Assembly (NCBI GenBank): GCA_023251695.1
Contig: JAHEYE010000193.1
Coordinates: forward strand, 1-6,775
DNA: 6,775 nt
Source of the DNA: Sphingobacteriaceae bacterium
Lineage (GTDB): Bacteria > Bacteroidota > Bacteroidia > B-17B0 > Aurantibacillaceae
Reading direction: 5' to 3'
The notes under the pieces are model-generated. The model saw nothing but the letters and a program-made list of their open reading frames with translations. It had not been told where the DNA came from and did no database searches. This document shows positions 1 through 6,504 of the stretch, one piece after another; position 1 is the stretch's first letter; every line of letters begins with the position of its first letter. The position numbers were made by a program, and so were the translations under genes.

Positions 1-358
1 AGCTTTAGAAAGTGCTGAAAAAGCAAAACAGGAAATGAAAGAACTTGTTGCCGGTAATGAAAAAATATTGGAACAAGCCCGCGCAGAAAGAGATGCAATG
101 CTTAAAGAAGCAAGAGAAACAAAAGATTCAATTGTTAACGAAGCAAAAGCAAAATCAAAAACAGAAGCCGATCGTATCTTAGCTTCAGCAAGAGAACAAA
201 TCACCAACGAGAAAAACGCAGCTATTACCGAATTAAAAAACCAGGTTGCCACTTTATCAATCGAAATTGCAGAGAAAATTTTGAAATCAGAATTGTCTTC
301 CGATGATAAACAAAAAGCGTTGGTAAGCAATTTAATGAAAGACGTTAACCTGAATTAA
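1..358 (+). CDS. atpF: F0F1 ATP synthase subunit b, 3' part (5' end outside window)
   Basis: Subunit b forms the peripheral stalk that holds the F1 head still against the rotor, with its C-terminus binding delta and alpha at the top of F1. The frame is open from base 2 to the TAA at 356-358 (118 visible residues), so the Met codon at 35 is internal and not a start. The N-terminal membrane helix lies upstream of the window. What is visible is a long, highly charged, Ala/Lys/Glu-rich helix typical of the b dimer coiled coil, for example the stretches EQARAERDAMLKEARE and EAKAKSKTEADRILASAREQ. It ends with the b-like tail containing VATLSIEIAEKIL. The position directly before atpH, with one base between stop and start, supports the call and suggests translational coupling. 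The low-complexity helix alone would be weak evidence; context makes it firm. Confidence 0.94.
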   Translation, partial: ALESAEKAKQEMKELVAGNEKILEQARAERDAMLKEARETKDSIVNEAKAKSKTEADRILASAREQITNEKNAAITELKNQVATLSIEIAEKILKSELSSDDKQKALVSNLMKDVNLN

Positions 359-359
359 A

Positions 360-911
360 ATGATCGTTCCCTCAAGATACGCCAAAGCATTGATTGACCT
401 TGCAGTTGAAACTAAGCAGCTGGAAGAAGTCGCTAATGATATGCGCTTAATTAAACAAGTATGTAGGGAGAACCGTGAGTTTGTGATACTGTTGGAAAGC
501 CCCGTTGTTAAAACCGATAAGAAGATGGCAATTTTCAAATCGATTTTTGGTGGAAAGATATCTGTTACAACTTCTACCTTTTTAGATTTAATTGCACGCA
601 AACGCCGCGAAGGCTATATCGATGATATCGCTTACGCTTTTGATGAGCAATATAAATTATATAAAAACATTACCACCGCAGTAGTTACAACTGCTGTGCC
701 TTTGGATTCGGCCACAAAAAATAAAATTATTGAAATGGTGAAGAAGAATGCAAAAGGGGAAGTGCAATTAATTGAAAAAGTGGATAAAGGTCTTATCGGG
801 GGTTTTGTTTTAACTGTAAATGATAGACAAATTGATGCAAGCATAAAACGTAAATTGAATGATTTGAGAAAAAATTTCTCAACCAATCTTTACGTTCCGG
901 ATTTAAACTAG
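360..911 (+). CDS. atpH: F0F1 ATP synthase subunit delta
   Basis: Delta (OSCP in mitochondria) sits on top of the F1 head and joins the alpha subunits to the C-terminal end of the b stalk. The 183-residue length is close to the family norm (177 in E. coli). The N-terminal SRYAKAL (residues 5-11) is the usual start of the helical alpha-binding domain. The middle contains LIARKRREGYIDDI. The C-terminal signature GLIGGFVLTVNDRQIDASI (about residues 144-162) matches the conserved delta pattern of Gly-Gly-hydrophobic followed by D-x-S-I, and an amphipathic helix follows. The ATG is one base after the atpF stop and no earlier start fits. There is no Shine-Dalgarno sequence, only the A/T-rich end of atpF, so ribosomes probably arrive by coupling from atpF. 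Confidence 0.96.
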   Translation: MIVPSRYAKALIDLAVETKQLEEVANDMRLIKQVCRENREFVILLESPVVKTDKKMAIFKSIFGGKISVTTSTFLDLIARKRREGYIDDIAYAFDEQYKLYKNITTAVVTTAVPLDSATKNKIIEMVKKNAKGEVQLIEKVDKGLIGGFVLTVNDRQIDASIKRKLNDLRKNFSTNLYVPDLN

Positions 912-914
912 TAA

Positions 915-938
915 TGAAGTAGTGCAAAAACTACATCA
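915..938 (+). other. Small hairpin just after the atpH stop
   Basis: TGAAGTAGT (915-923) and ACTACATCA (930-938) can pair around a GCAAAA loop, giving a 9-position stem with one A-A mismatch. It begins four bases after the atpH stop codon, within the 72-bp atpH-atpA spacer. No T-tract follows, so it is not an intrinsic terminator. It could be an mRNA-processing or stability element, but short hairpins of this size also arise by chance. Confidence 0.35.
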
Positions 939-983
939 GACAGCGAAAAGAATTTTAAAAACAGGCATTAAAAAATAAAAGAA

Positions 984-2561
984 ATGGCAGAAGTAAAACC
1001 AGCAGAAGTATCTGCAATCTTAAGACAACAACTATCAGGTTTCAAAAGTGAAACTGATTTGGAAGAAGTAGGAACTGTATTGCAGATTGGTGATGGAATC
1101 GCCCGTGTTTACGGTTTATCTAAAGTGCAATCAGGTGAGTTGATTGAGTTCGAAACCGGTTTACAGGGAATTGTATTAAATCTTGAGGAAGACAATATTG
1201 GTGCCGTATTATTAGGGCCTAGCGATACTATTAAAGAAGGTTCAACCTGCAAGCGTACCGGTCGTATCGCATCATTAAATGTTGGTGAAGGCATGTTAGG
1301 CCGTGTGGTTGATACATTAGGAACTCCTATCGACGGCAAAGGCCCGATTACAGGAAAAACATATGAAATGCCACTTGAGCGTAAAGCTCCCGGTGTAATT
1401 TACCGTCAACCGGTAACCGAACCTTTACAAACAGGTATTAAAGCGATTGATGCAATGATTCCGATTGGCCGCGGTCAGCGTGAATTAGTAATTGGTGATC
1501 GTCAGACTGGAAAGACTGCGGTTTGTATCGATACAATCATTAATCAAAAGGAATTTTACGATGCGGGTAAACCGGTATACTGTATTTACGTAGCAATTGG
1601 ACAAAAAGGTTCAACTGTAGCAAACATATTACAAACTTTAACTGAAGCCGGTGCAATGGCTTATACAGTTATTGTTGCAGCTAACGCTTCTGATCCGGCT
1701 CCAATGCAATTCTACGCTCCATTTGCGGGTGCTGCAATTGGTGAATTTTTCCGTGATACCGGTCGTCCTGCATTAATTGTATTTGACGATTTATCAAAAC
1801 AAGCAGTAGCTTACCGTGAAGTATCTTTATTATTACGCCGCCCTCCTGGACGTGAAGCTTATCCCGGCGACGTATTTTATCTTCACTCCAGGTTATTAGA
1901 GCGCGCTGCAAAAATTAATGCTTCTGATGCAATCGCCCAAAGCATGAACGATTTGCCGGAGTCAATAAGGTCTTTAGTAAAGGGTGGTGGTTCATTAACC
2001 GCATTACCGATTATCGAAACACAAGCCGGTGACGTTTCTGCTTATATCCCAACCAATGTAATTTCTATTACGGATGGTCAGATATTCTTAGAGGGTAACT
2101 TATTTAACGCCGGTGTTCGTCCTGCAATTAACGTAGGTATCTCGGTATCCCGTGTAGGTGGTAATGCCCAGATCAAATCAATGAAAAAAGTTGCCGGCAC
2201 TTTAAAATTAGATCAGGCTCAATACCGCGAGTTAGAAGCTTTCTCGAAATTTGGTTCCGACTTAGATGCGGCTACAAAATCAGTATTAGATAAAGGTTCA
2301 CGTAACGTGGAAATCCTTAAACAAGGGCAGTTCTCTCCATTACGGGTGGAACAACAAATTGCCATTATTTATTTAGGAACTAAAAATTTATTACGTAATG
2401 TTCCGGTAAATAAAGTGCGTGAATTCGAAAAAGAATTTTTAGATGTATTGGAGCGCAAGCATAAAACAACTTTAGATGAATTAAAAGCAGGGCAGTATAC
2501 CGATGCTATCACCGGTGTTTTGGAAGCTACAGCGCAAGATTTAGCAGGAAAATATAAATAA
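984..2561 (+). CDS. atpA: F0F1 ATP synthase subunit alpha
   Basis: Alpha alternates with beta in the alpha3beta3 head of F1, binds a non-catalytic nucleotide and supplies an arginine finger to the catalytic site on beta. At 525 residues it is close to the usual length (513 in E. coli). In order it shows the N-terminal beta-barrel (about residues 25-95), the Walker A loop GDRQTGKT (171-178), the Walker B strand ALIVFDD (263-269) and the ATP synthase alpha/beta signature PAINVGISVSR (380-390). R390 is the arginine finger. A helical C-terminal domain follows, with no sign of damage. The ATG at 984 follows an A-rich leader (AAAAAATAAAAGAA), as is usual in Bacteroidota, and starts with the typical MAEVKPAEVSAILRQQ. 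It is the third gene of the visible operon. The 150-bp gap that follows is unusually long for this operon. Confidence 0.99.
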   Translation: MAEVKPAEVSAILRQQLSGFKSETDLEEVGTVLQIGDGIARVYGLSKVQSGELIEFETGLQGIVLNLEEDNIGAVLLGPSDTIKEGSTCKRTGRIASLNVGEGMLGRVVDTLGTPIDGKGPITGKTYEMPLERKAPGVIYRQPVTEPLQTGIKAIDAMIPIGRGQRELVIGDRQTGKTAVCIDTIINQKEFYDAGKPVYCIYVAIGQKGSTVANILQTLTEAGAMAYTVIVAANASDPAPMQFYAPFAGAAIGEFFRDTGRPALIVFDDLSKQAVAYREVSLLLRRPPGREAYPGDVFYLHSRLLERAAKINASDAIAQSMNDLPESIRSLVKGGGSLTALPIIETQAGDVSAYIPTNVISITDGQIFLEGNLFNAGVRPAINVGISVSRVGGNAQIKSMKKVAGTLKLDQAQYRELEAFSKFGSDLDAATKSVLDKGSRNVEILKQGQFSPLRVEQQIAIIYLGTKNLLRNVPVNKVREFEKEFLDVLERKHKTTLDELKAGQYTDAITGVLEATAQDLAGKYK

Positions 2562-2592
2562 ATTAAGAATGCAGAATTAAGAATGCAGAATT
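2561..2592 (+). repeat. Tandem 14-bp repeat, left arm of inverted repeat in the atpA-atpG spacer
   Basis: Two perfect copies of AATTAAGAATGCAG (2561-2574 and 2575-2588) are followed by AATT, which starts a third. The array begins on the last base of the atpA stop codon. Its first 18 bases are the exact reverse complement of 2681-2698, and over 32 positions 28 match the reverse complement of 2667-2698. The two arms therefore bracket a core of 74 bp (2593-2666). The composition suggests an interspersed palindromic or MITE-like repeat, but no target-site duplication is evident. Confidence 0.8.
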
Positions 2593-2611
2593 GTTTTTGT
2601 TGTGAAAAAAG

Positions 2612-2624
2612 ACAATATTATTGT
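2612..2624. repeat. 13-bp palindrome in the centre of the atpA-atpG spacer
   Basis: ACAATA (2612-2617) and TATTGT (2619-2624) form a perfect 6-bp inverted repeat around a single T. It lies between the two long inverted arms of the spacer. The form would suit a dimeric regulator site, but AT-rich palindromes of this size are common, and no regulator can be named. Confidence 0.3.
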
Positions 2625-2636
2625 AACTAAAACGCT

Positions 2637-2644
2637 TAATTTTG
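2637..2644 (+). promoter_or_regulatory. Possible Bacteroidota -7 promoter element upstream of atpG
   Basis: TAATTTTG matches the Bacteroidota housekeeping-sigma -7 consensus TAnnTTTG at every fixed position. It lies 68 bp before the atpG start, within the spacer. The nearest TTG (2621-2623) is only 13 bp upstream, shorter than the roughly 19-bp spacing expected for a -33 element, so the match may be fortuitous. If real, it would give gamma its own secondary promoter. Confidence 0.22.
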
Positions 2645-2665
2645 CCAGTAAAAATAAATAATTCG

Positions 2666-2692
2666 GAATGCAAAATTCTTAATTCTGCATTC
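2666..2692 (+). repeat. Hairpin within the right arm of the spacer repeat
   Basis: GAATGCAAAATT (2666-2677) pairs with AATTCTGCATTC (2681-2692) around a CTT loop, a 12-position stem with one mismatch. The right side carries the same 14-bp unit as the left array but in inverted orientation. The right arm can therefore fold on itself or pair with the left arm at 2561-2592, giving two alternative RNA structures directly upstream of atpG. Confidence 0.65.
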
Positions 2693-2698
2693 TTAATT
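2667..2698 (-). repeat. Inverted right arm of the atpA-atpG spacer repeat
   Basis: This arm is the reverse complement of the left tandem array (2561-2592). It is perfect over the distal 18 bases (AATTCTGCATTCTTAATT, 2681-2698) and 10/14 over the proximal unit. It ends 13 bp before the atpG ATG. Pairing of the two arms in mRNA would enclose about 74 nt and could affect stability or translation of the downstream gamma cistron. Confidence 0.75.
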
Positions 2699-2711
2699 CA
2701 TAATTAATAAA

Positions 2712-3593
2712 ATGCCTAATTTAAAAGAAGTAAGGAATAGAATTACATCAGTTGGTTCAACCATGCAGATTACAAGCGCCATGAAAATGGTGAGTGCTGC
2801 AAAATTGAAGCGGGCACAAGATGCTATTACACAAATGCGTCCTTACGCTGAGAAATTGAAAGAGATCATGGCGAATGTGAGTGGCAGCGGTAGTTCCGGA
2901 AATTCATATTCACGCGATTTGGGTGGGAAAAATATTTTGATCATCCCCGTTTCCAGTAATCGTGGATTAGCCGGGGCTTTTAATGCAAATATCGTTAAAA
3001 GAACATGGAGCCTGATTCGTAATGAATACAAGGGGTATAATGTAACTGTTTTGCCGATTGGTAAAAAAGCAATGGATGCTTTCCGCCGTACTGAATATTT
3101 TATTAGCGGACAAGATCTTCCGCATAACCTTAATGAATTATTTGATGGTTTAAGTTTTGCAAAAGCTGCTCCGGCTGCTGAAAAGATAATGGAAGCATTT
3201 GCAAACAAACAATTTGATAAGGTAATTATCGTTTACAATCAGTTTAAGAATGCCGCAGTACAATTTGTTCAGGCTGAACAATTATTACCACTCGTTCCTG
3301 CTACAGTGGATCCAAATGCAAAAGCAACTACAACAGATTATATTTATGAGCCCGGTAAGGAAGAGATCGTTAAAGATTTAATCCCCCGCTCAATTAAAAC
3401 ACAATTTTATAAAGCATTATTAGATTCAGTAGCTTCCGAACATGGCGCTCGTATGACCGCTATGCACAAAGCAACCGATAATGCCAAAGAGTTGTTGAAG
3501 AACTTAAAGATCTCTTATAACAAAGCACGTCAGGCCGCTATCACTAATGATATATTAGAGATTGTGGGTGGTGCAGAAGCATTGAACGGCTAA
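2712..3593 (+). CDS. atpG: F0F1 ATP synthase subunit gamma
   Basis: Gamma is the central rotor shaft; its N- and C-terminal helices form the coiled coil that turns inside alpha3beta3 and couples the c-ring to catalysis. The 293-residue length is normal (287 in E. coli). The N-terminal helix carries the hallmark ITSAMKMVSAAKLKRAQ. The middle Rossmann-like domain includes ILIIPVSSNRGLAGAFN. The C-terminal helix runs from SEHGARMTAMHKATDNA (starting at residue 242) to NDILEIVGGAEAL at the end, both highly conserved. The start MPNLKEVRNRI is the family's usual start. Gamma follows alpha as in other ATP synthase operons, but here across the repeat-containing 150-bp spacer. The beta gene, which follows gamma in many bacteria, is absent; Bacteroidota usually carry atpD-atpC elsewhere. 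Confidence 0.98.
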   Translation: MPNLKEVRNRITSVGSTMQITSAMKMVSAAKLKRAQDAITQMRPYAEKLKEIMANVSGSGSSGNSYSRDLGGKNILIIPVSSNRGLAGAFNANIVKRTWSLIRNEYKGYNVTVLPIGKKAMDAFRRTEYFISGQDLPHNLNELFDGLSFAKAAPAAEKIMEAFANKQFDKVIIVYNQFKNAAVQFVQAEQLLPLVPATVDPNAKATTTDYIYEPGKEEIVKDLIPRSIKTQFYKALLDSVASEHGARMTAMHKATDNAKELLKNLKISYNKARQAAITNDILEIVGGAEALNG

Positions 3594-3656
3594 CGTTCAG
3601 TATTAAATAGTAATTAATCCCGTAAGATTAATGAATAGGTATCCGGTTTCTCCGGA
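3583..3656 (+). other. Three successive small hairpins at the atpG end and in the atpG-queA spacer
   Basis: Three perfect short stems follow one another. TGAACG (3583-3588) pairs with CGTTCA (3594-3599), with the atpG stop codon in the loop. ATTAATC (3613-3619) pairs with GATTAAT (3626-3632) around CCGTAA. TCCGG (3642-3646) pairs with CCGGA (3652-3656) around TTTCT. None is followed by a clean T-tract, so I do not call an intrinsic terminator. They may form a 3' end or processing region of the atp mRNA. The rest of the 108-bp spacer holds no recognisable promoter. Confidence 0.35.
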
Positions 3657-3701
3657 AAATTCCAATTTCATTTTTCGTGCGGATAAAAATAAAAAAAGCA
3701 T

Positions 3702-4751
3702 ATGAAACTATCCATGTTCAAATTCAATCTGCCAAAAGATTTGTTGGCGGAATATCCTGCAAGAAACCGTGATGAAAGCCGATTAATGGTTGTTGACCGT
3801 GCAACAGGAAAAATCTTACACAAAAAATTTAAGGACATTATTAATTATTTCGACGACGGAGACGTAATGATGTTGAACGATACCAAAGTTTTTCCGGCAA
3901 GGATGTATGGTAATAAGGAAAAAACAGGTGCAAAAATCGAAGTATTTTTACTAAGGGAACTCAGCGCAGAAAGCCGTTTGTGGGACGTTTTGGTTGATCC
4001 TGCACGTAAAATCCGTATCGGCAACAAATTATATTTTGGTGAGAATGACAGTTTAGTAGCTGAGGTAATTGATAATACAACTTCGCGCGGACGAACTTTA
4101 CGTTTCTTATACGACGGTTCATATGAGGAATTCAGAAAAGTATTGTACGACCTTGGCGAAACCCCATTGCCAAAATACATTAAACGTAAGGCGGAAGAAA
4201 GTGATATCGAGCGATACCAAACCGTGTTTGCGAAAAACGAAGGTGCTGTTGCTGCGCCAACTGCCGGTCTGCATTTTAGCAGGGAATTATTGAAAAAATT
4301 AGAAATTAAAGGTGTGAATTTTGCTCCGCTTACACTACATGTTGGTTTAGGAACTTTCAGAACTGTTGAGGTGGAAGATCTGACTAAACATAAAATGGAA
4401 AGCGAAGAGGTTCTTATTTCAGCCGACACCTGCAAATTAGTGAACGCAACAAAAGCAAAAAAGAAAAAAGTTTGTGCCGTTGGTACAACTGTAATGCGTG
4501 CTGTTGAATCTTCAGTTTCCACAACCGGACAATTAAATCCGTATGTAGGATGGACTAATAAATTTATTTTCCCGCCTTTCGAATTTAATGTAGCAAATTG
4601 TATGATTACTAATTTCCATATGCCGGAATCCACTTTATTAATGATGGTAAGTGCTTTTGGTGGTTACGATTTAATTATGAAAGCGTACAAAGAAGCGATT
4701 AAGGAAAAATACCGTTTCTATTCGTATGGCGATGCGATGCTGATACTTTAA
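3702..4751 (+). CDS. queA: S-adenosylmethionine:tRNA ribosyltransferase-isomerase
   Basis: QueA moves the ribosyl group of S-adenosylmethionine onto 7-aminomethyl-7-deazaguanine at the wobble position (34) of tRNAs with GUN anticodons, giving epoxyqueuosine, the penultimate step of queuosine synthesis in the cytoplasm. The 349 residues match the family (356 in E. coli). The N-terminal MKLSMFKFNLP is typical of QueA and fixes the start, rather than the Met at residue 5. Other family motifs are LNDTKVFPAR, YQTVFA (from 172), GAVAAPTAGLHF (181-192), LHVGLGTF (212-219), HKMESE (230-235), NFHMPESTLL (304-313) and RFYSYGDAML (338-347). Residue 233 is Glu where E. coli QueA has His in its MHSE motif; I take this as lineage variation. 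The gene is 108 bp from atpG and ends 20 bp before a terminator, so it may be monocistronic or an operon tail. Confidence 0.98.
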   Translation: MKLSMFKFNLPKDLLAEYPARNRDESRLMVVDRATGKILHKKFKDIINYFDDGDVMMLNDTKVFPARMYGNKEKTGAKIEVFLLRELSAESRLWDVLVDPARKIRIGNKLYFGENDSLVAEVIDNTTSRGRTLRFLYDGSYEEFRKVLYDLGETPLPKYIKRKAEESDIERYQTVFAKNEGAVAAPTAGLHFSRELLKKLEIKGVNFAPLTLHVGLGTFRTVEVEDLTKHKMESEEVLISADTCKLVNATKAKKKKVCAVGTTVMRAVESSVSTTGQLNPYVGWTNKFIFPPFEFNVANCMITNFHMPESTLLMMVSAFGGYDLIMKAYKEAIKEKYRFYSYGDAMLIL

Positions 4752-4771
4752 TAGATTCATTAGTATATTTT

Positions 4772-4794
4772 AAACGCCCTTCGGGGCGTTTTTT
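4772..4794 (+). terminator. Intrinsic terminator after queA
   Basis: AAACGCCC (4772-4779) and GGGCGTTT (4784-4791) form a perfect 8-bp stem capped by a C-UUCG-G tetraloop, an exceptionally stable loop. The 3' arm runs into T789-794 style tail, a six-T run at 4789-4794. It lies 20 bp after the queA stop and marks the end of the conserved-gene part of the window. Confidence 0.93.
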
Positions 4795-4962
4795 ATTGGT
4801 GTTCTTTCAAAAAAATGGAATTGTTAATAATTCTTATTTAGAAAAATTCTTGAAAGACTTAAGTATCTGAATTTAAGAAGCGGGTAATTTATTTATTATC
4901 GCAGCGGCAATACAAATCAATTATTAATAGCCAAAAGTTTTTTATAACTCGTTAATAATTAG

Positions 4963-4970
4963 TACATTTA
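4963..4970 (+). promoter_or_regulatory. Possible -7-like element directly upstream of lipoprotein gene 1
   Basis: TACATTTA fits the Bacteroidota -7 consensus TAnnTTTG except for the last base. It ends six bases before the ATG, which would place transcription initiation at or very near the start codon (a leaderless or nearly leaderless mRNA). No TTG sits at the expected -33 distance; only a T-run (4938-4943) does. The same octamer has the same spacing in copy 2. The remaining 182-bp stretch after the queA terminator is AT-rich and shows no gene. Confidence 0.25.
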
Positions 4971-5182
4971 CTTTGAATGAAAAATGCAAGCCTAATAATT
5001 TTTACTTTCTTATTATTATTTTTATCTGCCTGTGAAAAAAAAGCTGATGCTGATTTCAGTACAGATAAGACGGAATATGTTGCCGGAGAAACCGTTAAAT
5101 TGACAAACACAAGTAAAAGCGGCAGTAGTTTTGTGTGGATAATGCCAAATGGTGAAGATGAAACAACAAAAAATGCAGAATA
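4963..5182 (+). repeat. Near-identical 5' block, copy 1
   Basis: This 220-bp block matches 5739-5955 with only two substitutions and one 3-bp difference (in the signal-peptide codons). It begins 14 bp upstream of the start codon and ends within the codon for Tyr69. Its 3' 156 bp (5027-5182) also match copy 3 (6567-6722) with two substitutions. Identity falls sharply at 5183. Confidence 0.95.
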
Positions 5183-5687
5183 TCAAATTCCATTTAATCA
5201 GGGATTCGATGAATTAAGTTTTAATTTAACTGTTAAATCAAAAGGGCGTTGTATCAGAGACTCAAAGACAATTTCTGTTAATGTAATTCCAAGCTCTTGG
5301 TGGATATGGACTAACCAATCAATAAGTGTATCTCAGACCTTTGTACCACATTCTGTAACTGCCGGTAGTGATGTAAATAATTACTGGATCTATGCAGCTT
5401 ATGCAAGACCTTATGTAACATATTATGATTTAGGTATCGGGTTTCCTCCGGGAAGTATGCCGGCCGCAGGCAACTATACATTGCAATCATCAAAAACAGG
5501 CTTATTACCTTTTACTGCATTTGTTAATTTATCAGGAGGTGACATTGAGTTGCCTCCAAGTAGTTTTGATTTTGTAACAGGTATTATTCAGGTCGAATAT
5601 GTTAATGGTAAATTGCATCTATTTTTTACCGATATATATACAAATCCCACAACGTTTAAATTATCTGCCGATATTTATAAACCGTAA
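4977..5687 (+). CDS. Lipoprotein with PKD-like domain, tandem paralogue 1
   Basis: I cannot give a specific function. An in-frame TGA abuts the ATG, so the start is fixed. A signal peptide (residues 1-18) ends in the lipobox LSAC, making C19 the lipidated residue. The charged EKKADAD that follows could act as a surface-export signal in Bacteroidota but does not match a canonical one. Residues about 22-105 look like a PKD-type beta-sandwich: FSTDKTEYVAGETVKLTN, then FVWIMPNGE, then a closing strand with C-x-x-DSKTISVNV. The rest (106-236) begins with SSWW and contains PPGSMPAAGNYTLQSS, TAFVNLSGG and GIIQVEYVNGKLHLFFTDI; this beta-rich domain is unknown to me. The protein is probably anchored in the outer membrane. 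It is the first of three tandem copies downstream of the queA terminator, so it needs its own promoter. Confidence 0.88.
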   Translation: MKNASLIIFTFLLLFLSACEKKADADFSTDKTEYVAGETVKLTNTSKSGSSFVWIMPNGEDETTKNAEYQIPFNQGFDELSFNLTVKSKGRCIRDSKTISVNVIPSSWWIWTNQSISVSQTFVPHSVTAGSDVNNYWIYAAYARPYVTYYDLGIGFPPGSMPAAGNYTLQSSKTGLLPFTAFVNLSGGDIELPPSSFDFVTGIIQVEYVNGKLHLFFTDIYTNPTTFKLSADIYKP

Positions 5688-5738
5688 TGATTTTAAAATT
5701 ACATTGGCAATTTAAAGAGCTAATTAATTTGTTATTAA

Positions 5739-5746
5739 TACATTTA
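5739..5746 (+). promoter_or_regulatory. Possible -7-like element directly upstream of lipoprotein gene 2
   Basis: TACATTTA lies six bases before the ATG, exactly as in copy 1, and belongs to the duplicated block. Upstream sequence differs from copy 1, and no TTG is present at a -33 spacing (TTTG at 5728-5731 is too close). Conservation may only reflect the duplication. If active, each copy would be transcribed separately. Confidence 0.22.
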
Positions 5747-5955
5747 CTTTGAATGAAAAGTGCAAGCCTAATAATTTTTACTTTCTTATTATTATTATCT
5801 GCCTGTGAAAAAAAAGCTGATGCTGATTTCAGTACAGATAAGACGGAATATGTTGCCGGAGAAACCGTTAAATTGACAAACACAAGCAAAAGCGGCAGTA
5901 GTTTTGTGTGGATAATGCCAAATGGTGAAGATGAAACAACAAAAAATGCAGAATA
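5739..5955 (+). repeat. Near-identical 5' block, copy 2
   Basis: This is the 217-bp partner of 4963-5182. From 5800 onward it also matches copy 3: 5800-6008 aligns with 6567-6775 with three substitutions. Copy 2 therefore shares its 5' end with copy 1 and its PKD-like 3' part with copy 3, a mosaic arrangement. Confidence 0.95.
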
Positions 5956-6469
5956 CATTATTCCTTTAAATCAAGGTTTTGATGAGATAAGTTTTAATCT
6001 TACAGCAAAATCAAAAGCACATTGCAAACGCGATTCTAAAACTATTTCCGTTAATGTAATTCCAAGTTCTTGGTGGACTATCTCAAGTACTTCGTCTACA
6101 ATAAGCGCGACTTACATACCATATCAGGTAAACGATGTTAATTATTCGACCTTTTATAGGGTTGACTGTACTTATAAATATGGAATTGGAGCGGGCGGAT
6201 CAACTTATTATTTAAATGTGTGGTTCCCGCCAGGAGGACTTCCCCCGACAGGAACCTATACCTTACAAACATCTTCTACTTCTTTATCGCCATATACAGC
6301 CTTTGTTAACTTAGGAGGAGGAGCAAATGAATTACCGCCCAATACTACAAATTATATTTCAGGTGTTATTCAAGTTGAATACATCAACAGTAAATTACAT
6401 ATTTACTTTACTGATATTACAGACAGTGGAGTAAGTACAAAACTATCGGCAAGCATTTATAAGCCGTAA
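5753..6469 (+). CDS. Lipoprotein with PKD-like domain, tandem paralogue 2
   Basis: This 238-residue paralogue of the gene 65 bp upstream has no assignable function. An in-frame TGA again abuts the ATG. The signal peptide is one residue shorter, with lipobox LSAC and C18 as the acceptor. Residues 18-68 are identical to copy 1. The rest of the PKD-like domain (to about 104) is similar, with HCKRDSKTISVNV at its end. After SSWW the next roughly 45 residues are hardly alignable with copy 1 and rich in Ser, Thr and Tyr. Conservation returns at FPPGGLPPTGTYTLQTS, TAFVNLGGG, ELPPN and GVIQVEYINSKLHIYFTDI, and the protein ends SASIYKP (SADIYKP in copy 1). No terminator is evident between copies, so cotranscription from copy 1 is possible. 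Confidence 0.88.
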   Translation: MKSASLIIFTFLLLLSACEKKADADFSTDKTEYVAGETVKLTNTSKSGSSFVWIMPNGEDETTKNAEYIIPLNQGFDEISFNLTAKSKAHCKRDSKTISVNVIPSSWWTISSTSSTISATYIPYQVNDVNYSTFYRVDCTYKYGIGAGGSTYYLNVWFPPGGLPPTGTYTLQTSSTSLSPYTAFVNLGGGANELPPNTTNYISGVIQVEYINSKLHIYFTDITDSGVSTKLSASIYKP

Positions 6470-6492
6470 TTCTTTAGCTTATAAAAAATCAC

Positions 6493-6500
6493 TATCTTTA
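6493..6500 (+). promoter_or_regulatory. Possible -7-like element directly upstream of lipoprotein gene 3
   Basis: TATCTTTA fits TAnnTTTG at all but the last base and ends four bases before the ATG. This sequence lies outside the block shared by the three genes, so its position close to the ATG is not explained by duplication. No convincing -33 element is present, so the call is weak. Confidence 0.2.
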
Positions 6501-6504
6501 TTAT

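Noticed and set aside
35..358. Complete short gene starting at the ATG at 35
   Set aside because: The frame is open upstream to the window edge and the content is the middle of the b-subunit helix, so the gene is truncated by the window, not short.
4069..4293. Alternative-frame ORF inside queA on the same strand
   Set aside because: It overlaps the catalytic core of queA in another frame and has no coding features of its own.
3845..4633. Long antisense open frame opposite queA (262 codons)
   Set aside because: It lies entirely within queA, whose frame carries all family motifs. The antisense translation shows no recognisable domain and is low-complexity Ser/Thr-rich, so it is a shadow.
4968..4975. 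TTACTTTG as the -7 promoter element of copies 1 and 2
   Set aside because: It ends one base before the A of the ATG, so initiation would fall inside the coding sequence. TACATTTA just upstream is the better, though still weak, candidate.
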